Below the pieces are notes generated by a model. The model was not told the origin of the DNA. It saw nothing but the letters and a program-made list of their open reading frames with translations, and made no database searches. A stretch of 23,630 nucleotides of DNA from CAG-791 sp964386925 (lineage in GTDB: Bacteria > Bacillota > Clostridia > Lachnospirales > Lachnospiraceae). The translations under genes were made by a program, and so were the position numbers. The stretch spans positions 1-23,630 of the forward strand of contig CAYLUU010000034.1 in assembly GCA_964386925.1 (NCBI GenBank), given 5' to 3'. Positions 7,730 through 14,737 of this stretch are shown in pieces; position 1 is the first letter of the stretch; the number at the start of each line of letters is the position of its first letter.

Positions 7730-7832
7730 CGCTGTACTACAATTATCCGTACAGTAAACAAGCGTATTTCGTCAGCAATCAGGATGACGATTAGGAACAT
7801 ATCTGACGCTTCTGCGCACAGAAAGTACAGCG
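7730..7832. repeat. Possible degenerate palindromic repeat
   Basis: CGCTGTACT (7730-7738) and AGTACAGCG (7824-7832) form a 9-bp inverted repeat around 85 bases. An inner CGTCAG (7770-7775) and CTGACG (7803-7808) can also pair. The 12-mer AACGCTGTACTA at 7728-7739 is identical to the right end of the 166-bp palindrome. It sits in the otherwise featureless leader between the tRNA and the DUF3048 gene, where no convincing plus-strand promoter was found. It could be a remnant or a coincidence. Confidence 0.3.
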
Positions 7833-7899
7833 GGCCGAAATGGATTTGCAGGTCGAATGAAAATGGCGCAGAGATATTGATTCATATGGGATTACAGGG

Positions 7900-9039
7900 A
7901 TGAAAAAAAGAGTATTTGCAATTGTATTATCGCTTTGCATGGCGGCTTCTCTGGCAGCCTGCAGCAGTGACAGTTCCAGCGAAGGTGTTTCCGCGCATGG
8001 CTTTGAACAGATTCCGGAGGGAGCTTATCCGGAGGATCTGGGTCAGGGTGTCACAGAAGCCGCAGCGGAAGAGACGACAGAAGAAGAGGAAACCTACGTT
8101 CTGCCGGATGATATGTATTACAGCGAGCTGACGGGTGAGCCGATCAGCAAAGACATTCAGGATCAGCGGCCGGTTGCCATTATGGTCGACAATGATTCGC
8201 GCGCACTGCCGCACTATGGCATCTCCGAGTGCGATGTGATGTATGAGCTGATGAATTCCACGGCAAATGACCGTATTACCAGACTGATGTGCCTGTTCAA
8301 GGACTGGGGGGCAATTGAGAAAGCCGGCAGTATTCGATCGATCCGCCCGACCAATATTTTGCTGGGACAGGAGTGGGATGCCGTGCTGTGCCATGATGGC
8401 GGTCCTTACTACATTGATGAATATCTGGGCCGGTATCCGTATCACTTTTCGGGAACTTTCTCGCGCGTGAATAACGGAAAGGCAACGGAGTTCACGGAGT
8501 TCTGCCTGAGCGGAGATCTGGACAAGAATTTCTCGAGCTCGAGCTTCTCACGCAGCTACGATGACAGGAAACAGAGCGGCGATCATTTCCAGTTCGCGGA
8601 GTACATGGGGGATCAGATCACCCTGGAGGATGCATCGGATTCGACAACGGCGACAGCCATCAGTCTTCCCTTTAACAACACAAAGTCGCAGCTGAAATAC
8701 AATGAAGAGACGCAGACCTATGATTATTACGAGTTCGGAGAGATCTGCAAGGACGGCGGAAATGACGCGGTCGTCAGCTTCAAGAATGTTCTGATTCAGA
8801 ACTGTAGCTTTACGCAGTATGATGAGCACGGATATCTGATTTACAACTGCATTCAGTCCGGAGAATCGGGGTATTACTGTACGAACGGCAGAGCTATTCC
8901 GATTACCTGGAGCAAGGCCAGCGAAGGCGGAATCACCAAATATTATGATGAAAGCGGGAATGAGATCACGCTGAATACCGGAAAGACTTACATCACATTG
9001 GTTCCGAGTGACAGCTGGAGCTCGCTGACATTGAATTGA
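7900..9039 (+). CDS. DUF3048 (YerB-like) lipoprotein
   Basis: A 379-residue predicted lipoprotein with signal peptide and lipobox LAAC (Cys21). An acidic Glu/Thr-rich linker (about 27-70) follows, then the DUF3048 module. Recognisable DUF3048 segments are SELTGEPISK, RPVAIMVDND, DVMYELMNSTANDRITRLM and AGSIRSIRPTNI in the first half, and the YLIYNCIQSGESGYYCTNGRAIPITWSK region with GKTYITLVPSD in the C-terminal half. B. subtilis YerB belongs to this family. Its molecular role is not established; members are membrane-anchored and extracytoplasmic. The ribosome binding site is weak (TGGGA, 8 bases before the ATG), so expression may be low. A terminator follows at once, so it is a single-gene unit. 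Confidence 0.9.
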   Translation: MKKRVFAIVLSLCMAASLAACSSDSSSEGVSAHGFEQIPEGAYPEDLGQGVTEAAAEETTEEEETYVLPDDMYYSELTGEPISKDIQDQRPVAIMVDNDSRALPHYGISECDVMYELMNSTANDRITRLMCLFKDWGAIEKAGSIRSIRPTNILLGQEWDAVLCHDGGPYYIDEYLGRYPYHFSGTFSRVNNGKATEFTEFCLSGDLDKNFSSSSFSRSYDDRKQSGDHFQFAEYMGDQITLEDASDSTTATAISLPFNNTKSQLKYNEETQTYDYYEFGEICKDGGNDAVVSFKNVLIQNCSFTQYDEHGYLIYNCIQSGESGYYCTNGRAIPITWSKASEGGITKYYDESGNEITLNTGKTYITLVPSDSWSSLTLN

Positions 9040-9044
9040 CAGAC

Positions 9045-9093
9045 ACCCCTGACAGCAGGCCTCGAGGATGAGCAGCTGCCGGGGGTTTTATTT
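9045..9093 (+). terminator. Terminator of the DUF3048 gene
   Basis: ACCCCTGACAGC pairs imperfectly with GCTGCCGGGGGT across an internal loop, followed by TTTTATTTAT. The stem begins 6 bases after the stop codon. Confidence 0.75.
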
Positions 9094-9109
9094 ATATCCG
9101 TTTTGCACT

Positions 9110-9152
9110 GGCAATTTCAATCACGAATCCGTCAGGCACGAAACAGAGATCA
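9110..9152 (+). repeat. Leader element C (shortened copy, upstream of TPR gene)
   Basis: GGCAATTTCAATCACGAATC (9110-9129) matches 5822-5841 of element B at all but two positions. It runs directly into CGTCAGGCACGAAACAGAGA, which resembles the right end of element B. It therefore looks like element B with the middle part deleted. It ends 16 bases before the TPR gene start. Confidence 0.45.
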
Positions 9153-9168
9153 TGTATTAAGAGGTGCG

Positions 9169-10857
9169 ATGATTACGAAGAGAGACAAACAGAAAACAGA
9201 CAAACAGGCGCAGAAGCAGCCGAAGGAGCATCCAAATCTGCGGTGGAAAACGGTCGGAATCGCAGTGGGAGTCTTCGCGCTGGTATTGGCGTGCGGTTTT
9301 CTGATCCTGAATCTGCTGCTCCCGATGGGCATCTATCATAAGGCGGAAAGTGCGGCAGCAGCAAGTCAATACGATGAGGCAATTTCCGGATTCACGAAAC
9401 TTACGGAGCGGTACAATCTGAATGGAAAGCTGGCTCATCTGGGGGGCTTTGCGGATGCAGAGGATCAGCTCCTGCAGACGAGATACGCAAAAGGCGTGTA
9501 CCTGCGGGAACAGGGGGCCTATGCGGAGGCAGCAGCTGTCTTTGAAGAACTGGGCGACTATTCCGACAGTAAGGAACAGGCCGGCAATACCAGACTCCTG
9601 CAGGCGAAGAGCCTGATCGAGAGCCAGGATTACAGCGAGGCAATTGCCATTCTGGAGGAGCTGCAGGATTATGACGGCGGCGATTATGGGAATGCGTCGG
9701 AGCTCAAGGATAAGGCCGTCTATGAGCGGTCCTGCGCACTGGTGAAGATCGGAAAGCTCTCCGATGCAGAAGCCGGATTTGCACAGACCGAAAGCTACCA
9801 GGATTCCTATGAGCAGCTGCAGAAGGTCCGCTACAACATGGCACGCAATGCACTTCTGACCTACGACTTCGAGACGGCACGCTCTCTCTTTACGCAGGTG
9901 GGAGATTATGAGGATGCAGGGGATCTTGTGACGGTGCTGGATTCTGCTGTGGACAAGGTGTATCGCTGCGATTATACGGACGTGACCGGCCAGACGACCG
10001 GCGCGGTGACGCTGTACCTCTGGGTGCATTCCGTGATCGTTCCCGGGAGGCTGGATGAGGGAGTATCCGTGAAGATGCAGCAGGACATATCCGTGGGAGA
10101 AGTGAACGCCTCCCTGTTCGGATCGGCCTCCTATGATTACACGCTGGAGCAAGTGCGGAACGGGACAACGTGGTATTTTACCTTCTACGGATCCGATACA
10201 GTGGATGAAAACGGTGCTTTGCTCCTGGAAGCGGAATTCTCAGACAATTACCAGACACTGGTGACGCGAAAAGTATATAAGGCAACGCGCGATGAAGAGG
10301 TGGCCCGGGATGCACAGGACGCGGCGGATGCAGCCAAGGTAGCAGAGTCCGAGGATGATACGTCCGACGAAGTGATTGAGCAGAACGAAGAAGGCGATGA
10401 AACGTCGGAGGATCGCGATGCAGATCTGGCAACGCTTACACTGGATGAGGAACGTACCTGGACGGAGGTTACCGATGAGGAAACGGTGTCTCTTGTGAAA
10501 GAGGGCTTTCGCAGGAGAATTCGCGTGCAGCTGGCTGAAAACGGCAACATGGCCTTCTATAACGATACGGATGATGAAAGGCTGCCTCATTACTGCAGCG
10601 TTGCGAACTGCCTGAATAAGGGTGAGAACGTGGTATCCGATGAGAACGGGAGACGGTATTACTGCAGTGAGCATCAGGCAGAATATGAGGCAGACCCAGG
10701 TTGCACAGCATCGGAAGCGGAGACGTCAGAGGAGTCGGCAGCCTCGGAGGCCGCCGCAGAGAGCGGCGAAACGACGCAGTTGGAAGAAGGAGATTCTGCA
10801 GGGGGAGATGACAGCAATGAGTCAGGAACAGACGGAACAGAAAGTACAGCAGAATAA
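9169..10857 (+). CDS. Membrane-anchored TPR protein with C-terminal Cys/His knuckle
   Basis: A 562-residue protein. A short basic cytoplasmic N-terminus (1-27) is followed by one membrane helix (about 29-52), so most of the chain should lie outside the membrane. Residues 55-265 are TPR-like repeats with a recurring YAEAAAVFEELGDYSDSKEQ pattern. A beta-rich domain (about 270-395) and a very acidic Asp/Glu linker (about 400-455) come next. A knuckle then shows C476-x4-C481-x17-C499-x2-H502, a likely zinc or redox site, before a Ser/Glu/Ala-rich tail. The start at 9169 has AGAGG only 4 bases away; a TTG at 9103 would extend it but has no site. The last 41 bases overlap the ABC exporter gene, implying translational coupling. 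Its role is unknown; it may act as a scaffold for the exporter. Confidence 0.8.
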   Translation: MITKRDKQKTDKQAQKQPKEHPNLRWKTVGIAVGVFALVLACGFLILNLLLPMGIYHKAESAAAASQYDEAISGFTKLTERYNLNGKLAHLGGFADAEDQLLQTRYAKGVYLREQGAYAEAAAVFEELGDYSDSKEQAGNTRLLQAKSLIESQDYSEAIAILEELQDYDGGDYGNASELKDKAVYERSCALVKIGKLSDAEAGFAQTESYQDSYEQLQKVRYNMARNALLTYDFETARSLFTQVGDYEDAGDLVTVLDSAVDKVYRCDYTDVTGQTTGAVTLYLWVHSVIVPGRLDEGVSVKMQQDISVGEVNASLFGSASYDYTLEQVRNGTTWYFTFYGSDTVDENGALLLEAEFSDNYQTLVTRKVYKATRDEEVARDAQDAADAAKVAESEDDTSDEVIEQNEEGDETSEDRDADLATLTLDEERTWTEVTDEETVSLVKEGFRRRIRVQLAENGNMAFYNDTDDERLPHYCSVANCLNKGENVVSDENGRRYYCSEHQAEYEADPGCTASEAETSEESAASEAAAESGETTQLEEGDSAGGDDSNESGTDGTESTAE

Positions 10858-12706
10858 TTCCGAAATGAATGCCCCAAAAGAACATTTCCCTACCAGAAGC
10901 GGCATGATCTGGTTCTTTCTGAAGGGCAGCAGGAAATGGTTTGTGGTCAGTATTCTGGCGTCCTGTGTGACATCGATTCTGGATCTGATGAATCCGAAGA
11001 TCATCAGCTACACGGTGGACTCGGTCATCGATAGGCAGGAGAGCACGCTTCCGGGAATCCTTCAGACATTTATGAATCGCCTCGGCGGCGCGGTGTATCT
11101 GCGGGAACACCTGTATGTCATTGCACTGGTGGTGGCAGCAGTGGCGGTTCTGGCCAATGTGTTCCGCTATCTGAACAAGCTGACCAACTCCATCGGCGCA
11201 GAGAGACTGGTAAAGCACATGCGGGATACGCTCTTTGCACATATTGAAGGGCTCCCATTTGCATGGCACAGCGAGAATCACACCGGTGATATCATTCAGC
11301 GATGCACCTCCGATGTAGAGACCATTAAGAATTTCGTTTCCGAGCAGCTGACCAGTTTGTTCCGCATCGTGATTCTCATGGCTTTTGCGCTGTATTTTAT
11401 GTACGGCATTCATCCGGCTCTGACAGCGATCTCGGCGGCATTTTTCCCGATCATTGTGTTGTACTCCCTGTTCTTCCATACGCGAATCGGGGACGCCTTT
11501 GAGCATGCAGATGAGGAGGAGGGCAAGCTTTCTGCCATCGCCCAGGAGAATCTGACAGGTGTGCGCGTGGTACGCGCCTTTGGCCGTGAAATCTATGAAA
11601 GAGAACGCTTTGAAGCACAGAACAAGAGCTACACAGCTATGTGGATCCGGCTGATGAAGCTGCTCTCTGCCTTCTGGGGCTCGAGCGATCTGATTTCCGG
11701 ACTGCAGGTGATGTCAGTTACTGTAATCGGTGCCGTGTTCTGCGTCCGCGGACAGCTGACGGCAGGAGAGTACATTGCCTTCATTTACTACAATTCCATG
11801 CTGACCTGGCCGGTACGTTCTCTGGGACGTGTGGTCGCAGATCTGTCCAAAGCCGGTATATCCATTGATCGCCTCCGCTATATCATGAATGCACAGACAG
11901 AAGAAGATGAGCCTTCGGCAGCGTGTCCGGATATGCATCAGGACATCACGTTCTCTCATGTGTCCTATCAATATGAAAACGGAGCAGCGAAGGTACTGGA
12001 CGACGTTTCGTTTACTGTAAAGGCCGGAACTACCGTTGGAATCCTGGGTGGAACCGGTTCCGGCAAGTCGACACTGATGTATCTGATGGATCGGCTGTAT
12101 GAACTGCCAGAGGAAAGCGGCAGCATCTCCATCGGAGACATAAATGTGGCCGGAATTCGAAGAGACTGGCTGCGTCAGAATATTGGAATGGTTCTGCAGG
12201 AGCCGTATCTGTTCTCAAGGACGTTGGAGGAGAACATTGCGATTACAAAAGAGACGGAGGGCGAACGGGGAGACCATTGCCATCTGGAAGAGGTCCGAAA
12301 GGCTGCCGGTATTGCCAGTCTGGATGAGACAGTACAGCATTTTGGCAAAGGATACGATACCTTTGTGGGCGAGCGCGGCGTAACCCTCTCCGGCGGGCAG
12401 AAGCAGCGGACGGCCATTGCACAGATGCTGATCCGCAAGCCGGCTATCATGGTGTTCGATGATTCGCTGTCTGCGGTAGATGCGGAGACGGATGCCAGAA
12501 TCCGGCATGCACTAAAAGAGAACAGCACCGATGCGACGGTTATCCTGATTGCTCATCGAATCACAACCCTGATGCATGCGGATCAGATCATTGTCCTAGA
12601 TCATGGACGGGTTGCAGAGCAGGGAACGCATGAGGAGCTGCTGGCGCAGGACGGAATTTACCGGCGCATCTATGACCTTCAGGTCCGGCAAAGCGAAATT
12701 GCGTAA
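10817..12706 (+). CDS. Heterodimeric ABC exporter, subunit with degenerate Walker B
   Basis: A 629-residue half-transporter with a six-helix exporter membrane domain (about 35-325) and a nucleotide-binding domain (about 375-625). Walker A is GGTGSGKST (411-419) and the signature is a canonical LSGGQ (524-528). The Walker B catalytic glutamate is replaced by aspartate (Asp548-Asp549 in VFDDSLSAVD). His580 is the switch histidine. This is the pattern of the TM287, BmrC or LmrC side of heterodimeric exporters, which forms one non-hydrolysing site. The ATG at 10817 is preferred over 10808 because GGGGGAG ends 9 bases before it. It overlaps the end of the TPR gene and is followed 81 bases later by its partner. 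The substrate is unknown: drug, lipid or peptide export are all possible. Confidence 0.93.
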   Translation: MSQEQTEQKVQQNNSEMNAPKEHFPTRSGMIWFFLKGSRKWFVVSILASCVTSILDLMNPKIISYTVDSVIDRQESTLPGILQTFMNRLGGAVYLREHLYVIALVVAAVAVLANVFRYLNKLTNSIGAERLVKHMRDTLFAHIEGLPFAWHSENHTGDIIQRCTSDVETIKNFVSEQLTSLFRIVILMAFALYFMYGIHPALTAISAAFFPIIVLYSLFFHTRIGDAFEHADEEEGKLSAIAQENLTGVRVVRAFGREIYERERFEAQNKSYTAMWIRLMKLLSAFWGSSDLISGLQVMSVTVIGAVFCVRGQLTAGEYIAFIYYNSMLTWPVRSLGRVVADLSKAGISIDRLRYIMNAQTEEDEPSAACPDMHQDITFSHVSYQYENGAAKVLDDVSFTVKAGTTVGILGGTGSGKSTLMYLMDRLYELPEESGSISIGDINVAGIRRDWLRQNIGMVLQEPYLFSRTLEENIAITKETEGERGDHCHLEEVRKAAGIASLDETVQHFGKGYDTFVGERGVTLSGGQKQRTAIAQMLIRKPAIMVFDDSLSAVDAETDARIRHALKENSTDATVILIAHRITTLMHADQIIVLDHGRVAEQGTHEELLAQDGIYRRIYDLQVRQSEIA

Positions 12707-12787
12707 GACACCGGAATATTTTGCCTGCAAACTGACACCACAAGCAACAAAGATCAGCTGATCAACATCAGCTGCGGCGGAGAATCT

Positions 12788-14620
12788 ATGGAAACACAGG
12801 ATCAGAAAAATATCTCGCTTCCTTTTTTCGGAATTCCCAGGATCTGGCCATTCATCCGGCCATATACCGGAATCCTGGTGGTGAATATCCTGCTGGGAAT
12901 TTTCAGCTCACTGGTGGATGCGGTTTATCCGCTCTTCAACAGCTATGCCCTGAATCATTTTGTGGCAGGGAATACGCTGAAGGGACTGCTGGGATTTACC
13001 GCGGCCTATGCCATTGTTCTTACGCTGCAGGTAGTGGATAACTTTTTCAGTACCTACCAATGCGGCCGCATTGAAATGATGGTGAATAGAGACCTTCGCA
13101 ATGCTGCCTTCAATCATCTGCAGACACTGTCTTTTTCCTATTTTAATCAGAACAATGTCGGCTATATCCATGCCAGGGTGATGAGCGATACCGGCAAGAT
13201 CGGGGAACTGGTTGCCTGGAGAATGATGGATATGATCTGGAACGGTGCTTACATTCTGTGTGTGTTCGCTGTGATGCTGGTTGTCAATGCGAGACTTGCT
13301 CTGTACGTCCTTGTTCTGGTTCCTGTCGCGGTGCTGCTGATTACGGTATTTCAGAAAAAGCTTGTTGCTCTGAACCGGAGGATCCGGGAAATCAATTCGG
13401 CAATCACCGGGAACTTCAACGAAGGAATTACAGGTGCAAGATCCATCAAGACGATGGTGATCGAAAAGCGTATTCAGCAGGATTTTGAAAAAGACACGGA
13501 GACGATGCGGAGCACCTCCGTGAAGGCAACACATTATTCTGCCGTATTCACTTCCCTGGTTACCTTCATGAGTGCAACGGCTCTTGCACTGGTCCTCTGG
13601 AAGGGAGGACGGATTACCATGGAAGGCGTGCTGCAGATTGGAACACTGTCGGTGTTCTTCTCCTATGCACTGAATATGATGGATCCGATCCAGAATCTGG
13701 TGCAGACCATCTCAGCCTTCATTTCCATTCAGGTGAATATTGAACGTCTGACGAGACTTCTGAATACCGAGTCGGATGTGGCGGATCGCCCGGAAGTCAC
13801 AGAAAAATACGGTGACACCTTCCATCCGAAAAAGGAGAACTGGGAGCCATTGCATGGCGATGTGGAATTCCGCGATGTCTCCTTCCGCTACCCGGATGGA
13901 GAGGAATTCGTTCTGGAACATTTCAATCTGAAGGTACCGCAGGGAACCAATGTGGCCATTGTGGGAGAAACGGGTGCCGGGAAATCGACGCTGGTGAATC
14001 TGGTGTGCCGATTCTTCGAACCTACGATGGGACAGGTTCTGATCGACGGACGGGACGCCAGAGACCGTTCGCAGTTGTGGCTGCACAGTAATATCGGTTA
14101 TGTGCTGCAGACACCGCATCTGTTCTCCGGAACGGTGCGGGACAATCTGCGCTATGGCAAGCCGGAAGCAACCGATGAGGAAATCATGAAGGCGCTGCGC
14201 CTGGTGAGTGCAGACTTTGTGATTGACAAGATGGATAAGGGCCTGGACTCCGAGGTCGGAGAGGGGGGAGATCTCCTCTCAACGGGAGAGAAACAGCTCC
14301 TGTCCTTTGCAAGAGCTATTCTGGCGGATCCGCGGATTCTGGTGCTCGATGAAGCAACCGCCTCGATTGATACACTGACAGAGAAACTGATCCAGGATGC
14401 CATTGATACGGTCATTCACGGCAGGACATCTTTTGTCATTGCGCATCGTCTGTCGACGGTTGTCGATGCAGACGTGATTCTGGTGGTGCAAGGTGGCAAG
14501 ATTGTGGAGCAGGGAACGCATCGGAGTCTCATGCAGCAGAAGGGGTACTATTACGAGCTGTATACACGGCAATACGAAGAGATGGCCGTGAACGTTGCAG
14601 GAGCGGGGAATGTGAGATAA
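12788..14620 (+). CDS. Heterodimeric ABC exporter, catalytic partner subunit
   Basis: A 610-residue half-transporter complementary to the preceding gene. The membrane domain spans about 20-330 and the nucleotide-binding domain about 360-600. Walker A is GETGAGKST (393-401). Walker B has the catalytic glutamate (Asp521-Glu522 in LVLDEATASID), and the switch is His553. The signature motif is altered to LSTGEKQ (497-503). The canonical ATP site is thus built from this subunit's Walker motifs and the partner's LSGGQ, as in TM288, BmrD and LmrD. GGCGGAGA is the ribosome binding site, 4 bases before the ATG. The 81-base gap from the first subunit gene contains the palindrome GATCAGCTGATC but no terminator, so the two are probably co-transcribed. 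Confidence 0.94.
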   Translation: METQDQKNISLPFFGIPRIWPFIRPYTGILVVNILLGIFSSLVDAVYPLFNSYALNHFVAGNTLKGLLGFTAAYAIVLTLQVVDNFFSTYQCGRIEMMVNRDLRNAAFNHLQTLSFSYFNQNNVGYIHARVMSDTGKIGELVAWRMMDMIWNGAYILCVFAVMLVVNARLALYVLVLVPVAVLLITVFQKKLVALNRRIREINSAITGNFNEGITGARSIKTMVIEKRIQQDFEKDTETMRSTSVKATHYSAVFTSLVTFMSATALALVLWKGGRITMEGVLQIGTLSVFFSYALNMMDPIQNLVQTISAFISIQVNIERLTRLLNTESDVADRPEVTEKYGDTFHPKKENWEPLHGDVEFRDVSFRYPDGEEFVLEHFNLKVPQGTNVAIVGETGAGKSTLVNLVCRFFEPTMGQVLIDGRDARDRSQLWLHSNIGYVLQTPHLFSGTVRDNLRYGKPEATDEEIMKALRLVSADFVIDKMDKGLDSEVGEGGDLLSTGEKQLLSFARAILADPRILVLDEATASIDTLTEKLIQDAIDTVIHGRTSFVIAHRLSTVVDADVILVVQGGKIVEQGTHRSLMQQKGYYYELYTRQYEEMAVNVAGAGNVR

Positions 14621-14633
14621 AATCGAGGATTGA

Positions 14634-14688
14634 TGTATCTATTTAGCCCATGATTCACGTTGAAATCGCCAGGTGCTAAACAGATACA
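14634..14688 (+). repeat. Leader element D (fold-back, upstream of LCP gene)
   Basis: TGTATCTATTTAGC (14634-14647) and GCTAAACAGATACA (14675-14688) are inverted copies with one mismatch. In the 27-base loop GATTCA and TGAAATC can form a smaller hairpin. The right part, GAAATCGCCAGGTGCTAAACA, is closely matched in element B (GAAATCGTCAGGCACTGAACA). It lies between the ABC exporter and LCP genes, 49 bases before the LCP start. There is no T-run after the stem, so it is not a standard terminator. Confidence 0.65.
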
Positions 14689-14737
14689 GATTAATGATAT
14701 AGCGTGGATTATGGATATTATATAAAGGTATAACAAC

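Noticed and set aside
7697..7903. 68-residue plus-strand open frame before the DUF3048 gene
   Set aside because: It has no ribosome binding site, its composition is unlike its neighbours, and it runs through the possible palindromic remnant.
9157..10152. 331-residue open frame on the minus strand
   Set aside because: It is a shadow of the TPR gene with no signal peptide or family motif.
10622..10816. 65-residue N-terminal extension of the first ABC exporter subunit
   Set aside because: It is Arg/Gln-rich sequence overlapping the TPR gene in another frame. A good ribosome binding site selects the ATG at 10817.
14634..14688. Leader element D as a Rho-independent terminator for the ABC exporter
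   Set aside because: The stem is not GC-rich and no T-run follows. The same sequence family occurs before genes that have separate terminators upstream.
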